The notes: generated by a model not told the origin, from the sequence alone. Counted from the stretch's first letter, positions 16,668-26,806 are shown. The stretch is DNA of 64,000 nucleotides from Pseudanabaena frigida (GCA_003242085.1 QBML01000020.1:31329-95328), one strand, 5' to 3'. Program-made: numbers and translations.

Positions 16668-19193
16668 CTACGCAGTTTTTTGCTTAATAGGAATCTGGAT
16701 GACAAACTCGGTACCTTGATTTAAATTAGAGAAACATTCTAGCTTACCGCCATGTTTTTCAACGATTATTTGATAACTGATAGACATCCCTAAACCCGTT
16801 CCCTTACCAACTGGTTTAGTCGTAAAAAATGGATCGAAAATCCGTTTTTTGATATCCTCAGGAATACCGATACCATTGTCAGCGATCGCAATTTGAATCC
16901 AATCAGAACCAATTATAGAAGTTCTAATATCAATACGTTTGGGATTGTCTTTAACATTCTTTAAATCCCTTTTTTCATCTGCCTCGTTTAAAGCATCAAT
17001 AGCATTGGATAAAATATTCATAAAAACTTGATTTAGTTGTCCGGGATAGCAATCAACCAGTGGCAAAGTATCATAATTTTTTACTACCGTAATCTCTGGA
17101 TAATTTGAACTTGCTTTGAGGCGGTGTTGCAAGATCATAAGAGTACTATTAATACCACTATGAATATCAGTTGATTTAAATTCAGCTTCATCCATACGTG
17201 AAAAATTACGAAGTGATAGCACGATTTCACGGATACGAGCCGATCCTACTTGCATGGAATTAAGCAGATTAAGTATATCTTTTTGTAAAAAAATTAGATC
17301 GATGGTATCTGCTCGATCATCGATTTCTTCGTTCGGAATGGGATAATGCTTCTGGTAGAGATGGATAAAGCTTAGCAAGTCCTCTACATAGTTTTTTGCA
17401 TGATTAACGTTACCGTGAATAAAATTAATCGGATTGTTAATCTCATGGGCAATCCCTGCAACCATCTGCCCTAGACTAGACATTTTTTCCTGCTGCACCA
17501 TTTTTAATTGCGTTTGTTGAAGTTCTTGGAGCGCAGTTTGCAGTTCTTCAGTTAGTTTTTCAGCTTGCTCTCGGGCTTCGTCAACAGCAACTATCTGTGG
17601 AAAAATTGTCCAGCAAGCGATCGCAATTCCTATAAATGAAAGAAATAAAATCAACACCACCAACAAACTAGCATGAATTGTTGCTGGTATTTTGGCAACT
17701 AAACCGCTACTCGACCAACTAATTATTGTCGTTCCACAAATAAATAAAACTAGTACAAATACCTGAATTGCAATAAAATCTTGCAGATTTTGCTTTTCTC
17801 TTTGCTGCTCTCGAATAAAGTATCGATCGATCCACCATTGAGGTTGGAGCGGAAGCCATGTAGATCTCTGAATAAATCGATCCCCAATCAAAATAGCGAT
17901 CGGTAGTAATAATCCCAGCATTAAATCTTGTATCCCCCAAGCAAATCCCCCAACGATGAGAACTATCACCTCCATTACACACAATCCTAAAGATAATCTA
18001 GGAAATAGTATCTCTGGACGATCGCGCTGTTGCCACAAACCCCAATGGAGGATAATGAAACATACCAACCATCCAACCCCAGTTATCATCACAATCCGAG
18101 ACACATTTCCCAATATGAGCCAGACTAGACTCAAGATTAAAGTCAAAATCAAACCTGGTGTAAAGACTCCTTGACGAGATGTAATCCCAAATACAGGAGA
18201 TAGATGTCCATCTTGAGACAATTGATAGAGTATTCTCGGACAAATCGCAACAGCAGTAGCACAAGACAACAGGCTACTAGAAACTACTAAAAATGTTACT
18301 AAAAATGATGCTGATTGCCCCCAAAATGCTTTAGCAGCCGCAAACAAACTCAAAAAGGTGTTGTCACCCAAACCCAGTTCGGTTGCTAGATGCAATAGTA
18401 CCCATGAGCCACCAATGTAAACTACTGGAATTAAAATTGCCGCTACTAATAAGCTTTGTAGAGTCCCAAACGGACGTTTACTATCAGACACAAAGACAGA
18501 TGCAGTTTCACAGGCATAGAAAGCGTAGGTTCCGTTTAAATACCATTTTGCCCATCCTAAAAAAGAAAATGCTGTGCCATCATTTGGCAATAAATCGATA
18601 GTAGGTGATGAAGTAATTACTGAATAACTGCCTTGTAGACAGAACGTAAGTAGAAATCCTACAGCAGGCAAGAGAAAGATGAGGTGAAGAGTTCCAAGTG
18701 TATGACTTCCACTAAAGGCAACAATGAAAGCTAAAACCGTAAATCCAATCCGTAAAACAGTTTCAGGTAAGTTAATACCGATTGGATCGAAAATAGCTTT
18801 AATCAGGTCAGTTAGAATAATTGCATTAACTGGTAAAACGGCAACCCAGCTAACAAAGTATCCAACTGCTGCGTAACTTGTCAGTTTTGGATAGTTTTTC
18901 AGCAGCTGCGTAACATAGTTAGGAGTTCCACCAGATACATCTGGGTAAATCCGCCCCAATTGCCTGACTTGTAAATTAATCAAAACTCCAACAATTGCTC
19001 CAGTTATCCATACCCAGATAGACTGAGAGCCTAACTCGGCTTGAGTAGCAGGAGCAACACCCATCCATAACAGCAATCCTGTTAGACCAAACCCCCATGT
19101 TTCTATAAGGCTCAGATTGCGAACTAACTTGGTTGAGTTGGATGAGTTAGAAGGCTCAAGTATCTTGTAACTAGCGGTTGAGTCCTGAAGCAT
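16668..19193 (-). CDS. APC-family permease fused to a sensor histidine kinase
   Basis: A single uninterrupted 841-residue ORF joins two normally separate proteins. Residues about 25-535 look like an amino acid/polyamine (APC) permease: [19 protein letters not shown] near the start, [15 protein letters not shown], and about 12-14 hydrophobic helices. A coiled-coil rich in Gln/Glu (about 540-575) links to a HisKA domain with phosphoacceptor His583 in [17 protein letters not shown]. An HATPase domain has [22 protein letters not shown] and [15 protein letters not shown], ending at 841. By analogy with CbrA-type proteins the transporter part may sense or move its solute. No response regulator is adjacent. 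It is divergent from the binding-protein/kinase pair at 19.8-22.5 kb. Confidence 0.88.
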   Translation of the reverse strand: MLQDSTASYKILEPSNSSNSTKLVRNLSLIETWGFGLTGLLLWMGVAPATQAELGSQSIWVWITGAIVGVLINLQVRQLGRIYPDVSGGTPNYVTQLLKNYPKLTSYAAVGYFVSWVAVLPVNAIILTDLIKAIFDPIGINLPETVLRIGFTVLAFIVAFSGSHTLGTLHLIFLLPAVGFLLTFCLQGSYSVITSSPTIDLLPNDGTAFSFLGWAKWYLNGTYAFYACETASVFVSDSKRPFGTLQSLLVAAILIPVVYIGGSWVLLHLATELGLGDNTFLSLFAAAKAFWGQSASFLVTFLVVSSSLLSCATAVAICPRILYQLSQDGHLSPVFGITSRQGVFTPGLILTLILSLVWLILGNVSRIVMITGVGWLVCFIILHWGLWQQRDRPEILFPRLSLGLCVMEVIVLIVGGFAWGIQDLMLGLLLPIAILIGDRFIQRSTWLPLQPQWWIDRYFIREQQREKQNLQDFIAIQVFVLVLFICGTTIISWSSSGLVAKIPATIHASLLVVLILFLSFIGIAIACWTIFPQIVAVDEAREQAEKLTEELQTALQELQQTQLKMVQQEKMSSLGQMVAGIAHEINNPINFIHGNVNHAKNYVEDLLSFIHLYQKHYPIPNEEIDDRADTIDLIFLQKDILNLLNSMQVGSARIREIVLSLRNFSRMDEAEFKSTDIHSGINSTLMILQHRLKASSNYPEITVVKNYDTLPLVDCYPGQLNQVFMNILSNAIDALNEADEKRDLKNVKDNPKRIDIRTSIIGSDWIQIAIADNGIGIPEDIKKRIFDPFFTTKPVGKGTGLGMSISYQIIVEKHGGKLECFSNLNQGTEFVIQIPIKQKTA

Positions 19194-19770
19194 TGTTAAG
19201 AATTCTCATTGAGAGTCTGATTAAGAAATAGAGCTAAAAATTAAATTTTTATAAAAAAGCGTCAGCAAATCATTGAAAAATAGTCTCAAGATTTTTTGAG
19301 GTTAATACTCAAAAAATTTCAATGTAAAGCCTATATTTAAGACTATCTAATAGCTATTAATAGGCTGTATTTAATGCTACCCCTAGAAATATTTAGCCTA
19401 TTGAGGGAATTCTCCTACAAGTTCCGACGGCCTCTGCAAAAATCGATCTGTTTGTGGTTATATGCTGATAAGACAGTTAAATAAAAATCCCAATCACTCT
19501 ACAGGTTTGGGTTATAGTTTTTTAATTACTCCCAGCTACTTATAATATTTCACTAAATAGATTAAGGTAGGTTTCAAATTTCAAATTTTGAAAAATATTC
19601 AAGCTGAAATTTTTAGGGTGGCGATCGCAAAGCCAGGATGCGCAGAGCTAAGCAACACTCATCCTAGCTTTAAAATCATGCCATCTTTGGAAATACCGTT
19701 TTTAGAAAATTTATGAATTCGGTAATTCTGTTAATTACTCTAAATTTATATAATTTTGATTCAATTAGTG
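19194..19770. other. AT-rich divergent intergenic region
   Basis: This 577 bp gap separates the permease-kinase fusion from the divergent binding-lipoprotein gene and should hold both promoters. It is very AT-rich. An inverted repeat AATAGGCT ... AGCCTATT lies around 19361-19402, and short complementary stretches (CTCAAGATTTTTTGAG, ACTCAAAAAATT) lie around 19285-19320. No ORF, RNA gene or confident promoter could be named. Confidence 0.5.
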
Positions 19771-20790
19771 ATGTTAACAACTAATATTTTCAGCAACATA
19801 AACAAGAAATTATATGGGACAGTATTTGTTATAGCTTTAGTATTAACGATTTTAGTTAATGCTTGCTCGCAGTCACAGGAGTTAAAAACTTTACGGGTGG
19901 GTATAAATAATTGGCCTGGCTACACGATCGCGCTGTATGCTAATGAAGCTAAGCTCTTTGAGAAAAGAGGAATTAAAGTTGAATTGATTCGTTTTAACAA
20001 TCAGCAAGATAGTATCCGAGCAACAATCAGAGGCTCACAAGATATGAGCTTTGTTCCACTTTGGGAAGTAATGCAAGTCGATCCAAGCAATGACAAACCT
20101 GTAATTGTTCTCGTAACCGATATCTCGGCAGGTTCAGATGGAATTGTTGCGCGTAAGGGGATTGAGTCGATTAGGGATCTAAAAGGCAAAAAAGTCGGTC
20201 TTAAACTCGGTACAGTAACCCATCTAATTTTATTGGAAGCCCTCAAGCATAATCAAATAAAACCAACTGACATAGAAATTTATGATATTTCTAACGAAAG
20301 AGGAGCAGAATTGTTGAAGTTGGGAAGTCTTGATGCAGCAGTGTTATGGGAACCATCCCTCAGTCAAACTGCTCAAGAGATTGGGGGAAAAGTTATTTTT
20401 ACTACAAAAGATGTCGACAGTTTAGTGATCGATAGTTTGGTAATAAGTGCTAATTCTTTACAGTCTAATAAAGATGAAATAACTAAATTTATCTTGGCTT
20501 GGTTTGACGCTATTCATGCAGTAGAAACCACTCCAGAAAAAGTGTTTGAATCTATTAGCAAACAAATTAAACAACCTGTGGAAACAGTTGCTAGGGATTA
20601 TAGAGGGCTTAAGAAAGGAGATATTCCCATGAATCAGAGAATGTTCGCTCTAAAAGGACGTTTACTCAATGCAATTCAAGAATCTGCAAATTTGTTGCGT
20701 GAAGATTTGCGCCATGGGAGAGTAATTAGAGAAGATATTGAAATTAATTCAGAACCATTGCTAACCGCAATTAAAAATTGGAAACCATGA
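19771..20790 (+). CDS. Periplasmic substrate-binding lipoprotein (NrtA/SsuA/ThiY-like), kinase-coupled
   Basis: From ATG 19771 the protein has 339 residues; a TTG five codons upstream is also open. The N-terminal hydrophobic stretch ends in ILVNAC with lipobox Cys32. The mature part begins LRVGINNWPGYTIALYANEAKLFEKRGIKVELIRF, the start of NMT1/ABC-type sulfonate-nitrate-taurine binding proteins. The middle segment RDLKGKKVGLKLGTVTHLILLEAL also fits that fold. There are no ABC permease or ATPase genes with it. Instead its stop overlaps the kinase gene start in an ATGA, so it most likely acts as the ligand-sensing partner of that kinase. The ligand is unknown. Confidence 0.85.
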   Translation: MLTTNIFSNINKKLYGTVFVIALVLTILVNACSQSQELKTLRVGINNWPGYTIALYANEAKLFEKRGIKVELIRFNNQQDSIRATIRGSQDMSFVPLWEVMQVDPSNDKPVIVLVTDISAGSDGIVARKGIESIRDLKGKKVGLKLGTVTHLILLEALKHNQIKPTDIEIYDISNERGAELLKLGSLDAAVLWEPSLSQTAQEIGGKVIFTTKDVDSLVIDSLVISANSLQSNKDEITKFILAWFDAIHAVETTPEKVFESISKQIKQPVETVARDYRGLKKGDIPMNQRMFALKGRLLNAIQESANLLREDLRHGRVIREDIEINSEPLLTAIKNWKP

Positions 20791-22514
20791 AGAATAGTTT
20801 ATCCAAACAACTTTTGGGTGGTTTCGGTATATCACTAGTAGTAGTTGGGGTTTCAACTCTTTGGCTCAACTATCGTCTGCTACAAAATAATTTGCAAGAG
20901 CAAGTACGCAACCGCGCCCAATCGATCGCGCGAAGTCTGGAGTTTGCAACTGAGGGATTAATTGAATATGGCAACGTTGGCATTTTGCAACGTATGGTAC
21001 AAAACTACGCTACTTTACCCACAGTCATAGAGATTGCGATCGTTGCTCCAGACGGCAAAACTATTGTTAATCAAAATTTAGATGATAATGTCAGCTATGC
21101 AGCCTTACATCCCGAACTAATTCCTTATTTAGAAAAAGCTTCAACAAGTGGATTAGAAATTACTGTAGAAACAAAGATTAACAGTAAAGTTGCAATTGTT
21201 CAAATTTTACCTTTTAGTAGTAAGTTATTTGAAAAATCTGGTCAAAGATATTCTAATAAGCGTGGTTTAGCAATTACAGCAATTGATTTACAGCAGGTTC
21301 AGCAAGAAGCGTGGAGAACTTTTGTAACTTCAACGATTACGATGATTGCTGGCACTTTAGCGATTTTATTTTTGATGGTATCTCTTATTCAGATATATGT
21401 TCTGCAACCATTAAAAAAATTAAATGCAGCAATTAAATCCAGCGAAACTACAGGAAATGTAGTCTTACCACAATCTTTACCATCTAATGAAATTAGCTAT
21501 TTAGCAAATACACTAGTTATAGCGATTTCTCAACTACAAGAGATAGAGTACTCTAAGAATGAAGAATTACGTAAGATAAATACTAAACTTGAGGAATTAA
21601 GTGAATCCTTAGAATTGAAAGTAATTGCTAGAACTGCCGAACTGACTGCTACAAATATTGAACTACAGCAAGCAAAAGAAATAGCTCAAGAAGCAAGTAA
21701 GACAAAAAGCTCTTTTTTAGCAAATATGAGTCATGAATTAAGAACTCCACTAAACGCAATCTTGGGTTTCACGCAATTAATAATTGAAGAGAGAAATGTT
21801 TCATCTGAAGTAGAAGAACAACTACGTATAGTCAATCGGAGTGGCGAACATTTACTCGATCTGATTAATAGTATTTTAGCAATATCTAAAATTGAGTCAG
21901 GCAAACAGACATTGAATGTAAATAGCTTTAGTCTTGATAATTTACTGAGTAGTGTCAGAGAAATTATCGAATTTAAGTCGAAAGAGAGGGATCTATATCT
22001 TGAAATCGAGAATCTTGCAAATATACAATGCCTAATTAGAGCAGATGAATTGAAGTTACGACAAGTTTTAATTAATTTACTTAATAATGCGATTAAGTTC
22101 ACCTCAGTAGGTGGGGTAATACTGCGAGTATCAAGTATGTATAATAATGCTGAGCAAGGTAGTAATAGCTGCGATAAGAGTGTTTACATATATTTTGAGG
22201 TTGAAGATACAGGAGTAGGAATTCCCCAAGAAGATTTAGGAAATATATTTGAAGCTTTCTTTCAGTCTGAATCTGGAAAGCAATTACATGAAGGTACTGG
22301 ACTAGGATTAGCAATTAGCAAGCAATTCGTTAGATTAATGGGTGGAAATATATCAGTATCAAGCATTCTAGACAAAGGCTCAATCTTCCAATTCTATATC
22401 TTAGCGCAATTGGTTGATGATGAGTTTATAGATTTCCCTACTTCAATAACCGTAGATAATCTAGGCGACAAAATAATTGATAGTACAACATTAAATAATT
22501 TGCCGTCATTTTAG
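20787..22514 (+). CDS. Membrane sensor histidine kinase (HAMP-HisKA-HATPase)
   Basis: The protein is 575 residues from ATG 20787, which overlaps the upstream stop codon by ATGA; an upstream TTG is less likely. One helix lies at about 10-28, a periplasmic domain follows to about 185 (containing EFATEGLIEYGNVGILQRMVQNYA), and a second helix lies at about 190-212. A HAMP-like linker and coiled coil then lead to HisKA with His316 in [19 protein letters not shown]. The HATPase domain has NLLNNAIKFTSVGGVIL, VEDTGVGIPQEDLGNIFEAFFQ and [12 protein letters not shown]. It is coupled to the binding-lipoprotein gene. The in-frame sequence after its stop encodes the start of a receiver domain, so it was probably once a hybrid kinase. 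Confidence 0.9.
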   Translation: MKNSLSKQLLGGFGISLVVVGVSTLWLNYRLLQNNLQEQVRNRAQSIARSLEFATEGLIEYGNVGILQRMVQNYATLPTVIEIAIVAPDGKTIVNQNLDDNVSYAALHPELIPYLEKASTSGLEITVETKINSKVAIVQILPFSSKLFEKSGQRYSNKRGLAITAIDLQQVQQEAWRTFVTSTITMIAGTLAILFLMVSLIQIYVLQPLKKLNAAIKSSETTGNVVLPQSLPSNEISYLANTLVIAISQLQEIEYSKNEELRKINTKLEELSESLELKVIARTAELTATNIELQQAKEIAQEASKTKSSFLANMSHELRTPLNAILGFTQLIIEERNVSSEVEEQLRIVNRSGEHLLDLINSILAISKIESGKQTLNVNSFSLDNLLSSVREIIEFKSKERDLYLEIENLANIQCLIRADELKLRQVLINLLNNAIKFTSVGGVILRVSSMYNNAEQGSNSCDKSVYIYFEVEDTGVGIPQEDLGNIFEAFFQSESGKQLHEGTGLGLAISKQFVRLMGGNISVSSILDKGSIFQFYILAQLVDDEFIDFPTSITVDNLGDKIIDSTTLNNLPSF

Positions 22515-22602
22515 AAGTTACAAATCCTTCTAGCTCAAGATGATTTTGTTGACCAGAAAATTACTCTGAATATGCTAAAACAATTTAGACTGGAGGCACT
22601 CA
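22515..22602 (+). pseudogene. Remnant of a receiver (REC) domain after the kinase stop
   Basis: Immediately after the TAG of the kinase the same frame reads KLQILLAQDDFVDQKITLNMLKQFRLEA. This aligns with the first beta strand and helix of hybrid-kinase receiver domains (pattern 'ILLaEDn.vNQkv...mL...g.ea'). The acidic pair is partly lost (AQDD) and homology ends after about 29 codons, before the phosphoacceptor Asp. It indicates that a hybrid kinase was truncated here by a nonsense mutation and a deletion. The rest of the gap to 22818 shows two HIP1-containing GTAAGCGATCGCC copies and no gene. Confidence 0.7.
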
Positions 22603-22818
22603 AAAAAGTTTTGCAGCAGGACAGCATATATATTACTGGTAGCTTCAATTCGTAAGCGATCGCCAAAAACTGTAATCTGTAATACCTTTGCTCAGTAAGC
22701 GATCGCCTTAAATACAGTAGCAAAAAGACAATTAAAAGCTTAAATCTAGGAAATATTTGCACTTTCCAGATTGACGTTAATTGACGACAAAACATAAAAA
22801 TCATAACTGCATTAATCC

Positions 22819-24087
22819 ATGGGACTAATAATCGATAGAATTACTTCTGTAGTTTCCATTAAACATCTTTGGACTGCCGCAATAGTTGGGATATTAGCTG
22901 GCGCTTGCAATAGCACTCCAACACCTTCAGCATCTAATACTACAGCTTCACCAACAACTTCTACCGCAGATACATCGAAAGAATTTAAGGCGGCGATGAT
23001 TTTAGTTGGTCCCAAAAATGATTCAGGTTGGAACCAAGCGCATTACGAAGCATCAAAATACGTAATGGAAAAGCAGTCGGGCATTCAATTTGATTATGTA
23101 GACAAGGTCAACCCAGGCGATCGCCCAAACGTCAAGGCTTCTCAGGTAGCTGATGATCTAATTGCCAAAGGTGCTAAATTAATTATCTTCAATTCTGATG
23201 ACTTTAAAGATGATGCTCTGGAAACATCTAAAAAGCATCCTAATGTGTCGGTAATTCATGCCAGTGGTGACTATGCTTGGAAAGAAGGAAAGAATTTCAA
23301 GAATCAGAAGAATCTTGGCAACATTATGCCTCAAATAGAATATGGCAAAATGATTGCTGGTTGTTCAGCCGCTCTCAGCTCCGACACTGGCAAAATTGGA
23401 TATGTGGGTCCACTAATTAATGACGAGACTCGCAGACTTGTATCTGCTAGCTACTTGGGGGCTAAATATTGCTGGCAAACCTACCGCAAAAAGAATCCCG
23501 AAGATCTAAAATTTAAGGTTGTCTGGATTGGTTTCTGGTTCAACATTCCAGGGCAGACACTTGACCCAACCAAAGTTGCTGACGATTTTTATAACGGTGG
23601 CTATGATGTCGTCATGAGTGGCATTGATACACCCGAAGTGGCGGTGCAAGCTAAAAAAGCTGCCGAAGCAGGGAAAAAAGTTAAATTCGTGCATTACGAC
23701 CTTAAAACTGGCTGTAGTCTAGCGCCCGAAATTTGTGTAGGAGTTCCCTACTATAACTGGGGGCCTGCTTATCTCGATCAAGTCAAAAAAGCAAAAGATG
23801 GTAAGTTTACTGGAGAATTTGTTTCCGCAGAACCAAATTGGAAAGATTTAAACAATCCTGATACATCAGCAGTTGGCTTTGAGAAAGGTAAGGCTTTGAT
23901 TCCAGAAAATGATAAGTTCTTAACTGAATTTATTACAGGCTTGGGCGATCGCAGTATTAATCTTTATAAAGGCGCTCTCAACTATCAAGATGGGACACCA
24001 TTTCTAAAAGACGGCGAAACCGCAACTCCACAACAAGTTTGGTACTTCACGAAACTATTGCAAGGTATTGAAGGAGCTAGCAAATAA
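22819..24087 (+). CDS. BMP-family substrate-binding lipoprotein of ABC importer
   Basis: The 422-residue protein has a signal peptide ending LAGAC with lipobox Cys30, then a Thr/Ser-rich linker (about 31-58). The binding domain starts FKAAMILVGPKNDSGWNQAHYEASKYVMEKQ, the N-terminal signature of the BMP/PnrA family. It continues through GKIGYVGPLINDETRRLVSASYLGAKYC and GYDVVMSGIDTPEVAVQAKKAAEAG. Family members usually bind nucleosides or related purines. It heads a complete operon with a double-ABC ATPase and two permeases. A palindrome right after the stop could limit read-through so that the binding protein is made in excess. Confidence 0.9.
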   Translation: MGLIIDRITSVVSIKHLWTAAIVGILAGACNSTPTPSASNTTASPTTSTADTSKEFKAAMILVGPKNDSGWNQAHYEASKYVMEKQSGIQFDYVDKVNPGDRPNVKASQVADDLIAKGAKLIIFNSDDFKDDALETSKKHPNVSVIHASGDYAWKEGKNFKNQKNLGNIMPQIEYGKMIAGCSAALSSDTGKIGYVGPLINDETRRLVSASYLGAKYCWQTYRKKNPEDLKFKVVWIGFWFNIPGQTLDPTKVADDFYNGGYDVVMSGIDTPEVAVQAKKAAEAGKKVKFVHYDLKTGCSLAPEICVGVPYYNWGPAYLDQVKKAKDGKFTGEFVSAEPNWKDLNNPDTSAVGFEKGKALIPENDKFLTEFITGLGDRSINLYKGALNYQDGTPFLKDGETATPQQVWYFTKLLQGIEGASK

Positions 24088-24127
24088 ATGTAATTAGGTG
24101 GCGCAAAGCGCCACCTAATTACATTTA
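24086..24127. terminator. Intra-operon palindrome after the BMP gene
   Basis: AAATGTAATTAGGTGGCGC and GCGCCACCTAATTACATTT pair perfectly (19 bp) around AAA. It overlaps the last base pairs of the stop codon. Because three transport genes follow on the same strand, it probably gives partial termination or 3' end protection of the binding-protein message. Confidence 0.65.
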
Positions 24128-24154
24128 TTTGGGCGCTATATGAAGGTGTGAATA

Positions 24155-25675
24155 ATGAAAGTTGAACTGAACCACATTTACAAATCCTTTGGTAATGTTC
24201 ATGCCAATCACGATATCTCAATGACAGTTGAGGCAGGAACTGTCTATGGGGTATTGGGTGAAAATGGCGCAGGTAAAAGCACCTTATCGAAAATTTTAAG
24301 TGGTTTTATCACCAAGGATCGGGGCGAAATCTTATTAAATGGAATTGAAGCGAATATTCAAAATCCCGCAGATGCGATCGCGGCTGGTGTGGGAATGCTC
24401 CATCAAGATCCATTGGATTTTCCTTCTCTATCGGTACTTGATAATTTCATGGCTGGTCGAAGTACATTAAGGAAAATCAAAAGCAACAAGCAGCATTCTG
24501 ATAATCGTTCAGATTTAGTTAAAGAACTTCGGCAATTATCCACAGCTTTTGGCTTTGAATTGCATCCTCGCGATCGCGTTGCTAATCTCACGGTCGGGGA
24601 ACGACAACAGTTAGAGATCTTGAGGCTTTTGTCACTTGGTGTGAAGACTTTGATTCTCGATGAGCCGACTACAGGTATTTCCGCTTCTCAGAAAACCGCC
24701 TTATTTGCAGCCGTAAAACAGTTAGCTTCAGAGGGAAAATCAATAATTTTTGTCTCTCACAAACTGGAGGATGTTGAAGAATTATGCGATCGCCTGATGG
24801 TCATGCGCCAAGGGAAGGTAGTTGGTGAAGCTGATGTGAAAGGACGGGACTCAGCCGAATTAGCTTCATCATTAGTAGAAATGATGTTTGGACGAGAGCT
24901 ATCAATCCCTGCCAAACACGAAACAAGTCTGGATAACCAAGAACCAGCTTTGATAATTAACGACTTGCACGTAGAAGGCGATCGCCTAAGTTTGCAGATT
25001 GAGAAATTGACAGTTGCCGCTGGTGAAATTATCGGACTCGCAGGGTTAGAGGGTAATGGACAACAATTACTTCTGCTTGCCTGTGCAGGCTTATTACAGC
25101 CCAAAACTGGATCGATTCGGATTAATGGGTTAGAGATGGTTCATCGCAATTATCGTAATTTCCTCAAGGCAGGAATAGGCTATTTGCCAGCCGATCGCTT
25201 GCAGGATGGTTTAATTAGAGGGCTTTCAATTCACGAACATTTTATGCTGCGTCAGCCAAATTCGGGATCTAATGCTGGATTCTTTATTAATTGGCGAGAT
25301 ACAAGGAAACTTACGGAACAAGCAATTAAAACTTTTAACATTCGTGGTAAGCCCATAACTAAGGTTGAAAAATTGTCAGGTGGCAATCAGCAAAGAACCC
25401 AAATATCTCTTTTACCAGATTTCTTGAGCTTACTATTGATGGAGCAGCCCACCAGAGGTCTGGATATCGAATCGACATTATGGATTTGGAAACAGATGAT
25501 GGAACGCTGTGAAAAAGGGATGATGATTTTCTTTATCTCTTCCGATCTAGACGAGATTTTGCAATATAGCGATCGCATTCTCGTGTTTAGTGGTGGTCGA
25601 GTTTCGCAACCACTGGATGCTAAAACCCTAACAGTCGATAAGCTCGGTCAAGCGATCGGAGGCAAGTTTGAATAA
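24155..25675 (+). CDS. Double-domain ABC ATPase of the BMP-type importer
   Basis: This 506-residue protein has two ABC domains, as in sugar and nucleoside importers (YufO/NupO or RbsA type). Domain 1 has Walker A GENGAGKST (about 34-42), signature LTVGERQQLEILR and Walker B TLILDEPTTGIS. Domain 2 has a degenerate Walker A GLEGNGQQ (around 299) and signature LSGGNQQRTQIS with LLLMEQPTRGLD, so only the first site looks canonical. This asymmetry is normal for the family. A GAAGGTG ribosome site precedes ATG 24155. The last 8 bp overlap the permease gene that follows. Confidence 0.92.
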   Translation: MKVELNHIYKSFGNVHANHDISMTVEAGTVYGVLGENGAGKSTLSKILSGFITKDRGEILLNGIEANIQNPADAIAAGVGMLHQDPLDFPSLSVLDNFMAGRSTLRKIKSNKQHSDNRSDLVKELRQLSTAFGFELHPRDRVANLTVGERQQLEILRLLSLGVKTLILDEPTTGISASQKTALFAAVKQLASEGKSIIFVSHKLEDVEELCDRLMVMRQGKVVGEADVKGRDSAELASSLVEMMFGRELSIPAKHETSLDNQEPALIINDLHVEGDRLSLQIEKLTVAAGEIIGLAGLEGNGQQLLLLACAGLLQPKTGSIRINGLEMVHRNYRNFLKAGIGYLPADRLQDGLIRGLSIHEHFMLRQPNSGSNAGFFINWRDTRKLTEQAIKTFNIRGKPITKVEKLSGGNQQRTQISLLPDFLSLLLMEQPTRGLDIESTLWIWKQMMERCEKGMMIFFISSDLDEILQYSDRILVFSGGRVSQPLDAKTLTVDKLGQAIGGKFE

Positions 25676-26744
25676 TTTGCTCGACATATCTATTCTGAAA
25701 AGATTGCCAAGGGTCACTTATTTTCGGATTGGGGCTTTTGCAGTAGCTTTATTATTCATCACTGGAGTGATTTTGCTATCAAGCGGATCTCCAGTACAAG
25801 TAGCAGCAGGTTTGTGGACTGGAGCTTTTGGTAGTACCGATCGCTTTGCTAGAGTTATTTCTACGCTTTGTCCACTATTACTCGCTGCCTGTGGTCTGAT
25901 CTTTACCTTTACCTCAGGCTTATACAATCTGGGCATTGAAGGTCAGATTATTGCTGGGGCGATCGCCTCAACTTTTTTGCTGAGACTAATTCCTGAAGGA
26001 TTTTCACCAGCGATCGCGATCGTGTTGGCGATGTTATGCGGCATACTGGGTGGTGGCTTATGGGGATTATTAGCTGGGCTGCTAAATGTTTATGGCAAAG
26101 TCAGCGAGATTTTTGCGGGTTTAGGCATGAACTTCATGGCACAAGGATTATCGCTTTATTTAGTATTTGGTCCTTGGAAGCGATCGGGTGTTGCCTCCAT
26201 GAGTGGTACTGAGCCATTTAGTGATGCTTTAGCCTTGCCCACCATTGGCAATACCGATTTTAGTCCGATTGCTTTAGCGATCGCCATCTTTGCCTTAATT
26301 TTGACAGCGATCGCTATTAAAGCTACTTACTACGGATTAAAGCTCAAGGCTGTTGGCAATAATCTCCGAGCTGCTTATGTGTTGGGTATTCCTGCGATCG
26401 CGCAAATGCTGAGTAGTTTTGCGATCTGTGGCGCGTTAGCAGGACTTGCTGGCTCTTTGCAAGTAGTGGCTGTATTTCACCGCTTAATCCCTAATATTTC
26501 TAGCAATTTAGGCTTTTTAGCACTTCTAGTTGTGATGTTGGTTAACTACAATCCCTTCTTGATTCTGCCGATTGCTTTTCTATTTAGTTCGCTCAATGTT
26601 GGCAGTCTAGAGTTACCTATATCTCTAAGTTTAGACTCGTCGCTTTCAGGCATCATTCAAGGCGCGTTGCTATTATTCGCAATTCTCGGTGAAGGATTGG
26701 CTAAGGCTTCGACTAAGTTCAGCCACCAAGTCAATGATGGCTGA
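25668..26744 (+). CDS. ABC importer permease 1 (BPD_transp_2, NupP-like)
   Basis: The 358-residue membrane protein has about nine to ten helices. The segment TSGLYNLGIEGQIIAGAIAS (around 81-100) is the conserved cytoplasmic-entry motif of nucleoside/branched-chain type permeases, and VYGKVSEIFAGLGMNFMAQG also fits. No ATG is near; TTG 25668 overlaps the ATPase gene by 8 bp, which suggests coupled translation. The final codons (from about residue 346) run into a palindromic repeat that supplies the C-terminus and lies over the stop. Confidence 0.88.
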   Translation: MNNLLDISILKRLPRVTYFRIGAFAVALLFITGVILLSSGSPVQVAAGLWTGAFGSTDRFARVISTLCPLLLAACGLIFTFTSGLYNLGIEGQIIAGAIASTFLLRLIPEGFSPAIAIVLAMLCGILGGGLWGLLAGLLNVYGKVSEIFAGLGMNFMAQGLSLYLVFGPWKRSGVASMSGTEPFSDALALPTIGNTDFSPIALAIAIFALILTAIAIKATYYGLKLKAVGNNLRAAYVLGIPAIAQMLSSFAICGALAGLAGSLQVVAVFHRLIPNISSNLGFLALLVVMLVNYNPFLILPIAFLFSSLNVGSLELPISLSLDSSLSGIIQGALLLFAILGEGLAKASTKFSHQVNDG

Positions 26745-26806
26745 GCTTAGTCAAAGCCCACTCTAGATAATTCCACGTTGGCTGAGCGAAGCCGAAGCCA
26801 GCCCAC
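26705..26806. repeat. GGCTTCG...CTCAGCC-type palindrome plus half copy
   Basis: GGCTTCGACTAAGTTCAGCCA (26705-26725) pairs with TGGCTGAGCTTAGTCAAAGCC (26738-26758) with two wobble-compatible mismatches. A further related copy TTGGCTGAGCGAAGCCGAAGCC lies at 26778-26799. The first palindrome covers the last codons and stop of permease 1 and the half copy fills the space before permease 2. A related element occurs at 63012-63061. This looks like a dispersed cyanobacterial repeat family. Confidence 0.7.

Noticed and set aside
22535..22804. Minus-strand ORF of 89 codons after the kinase gene
   Set aside because: It lies opposite the receiver remnant and has Leu/Tyr-rich composition typical of antisense frames in AT-rich DNA.
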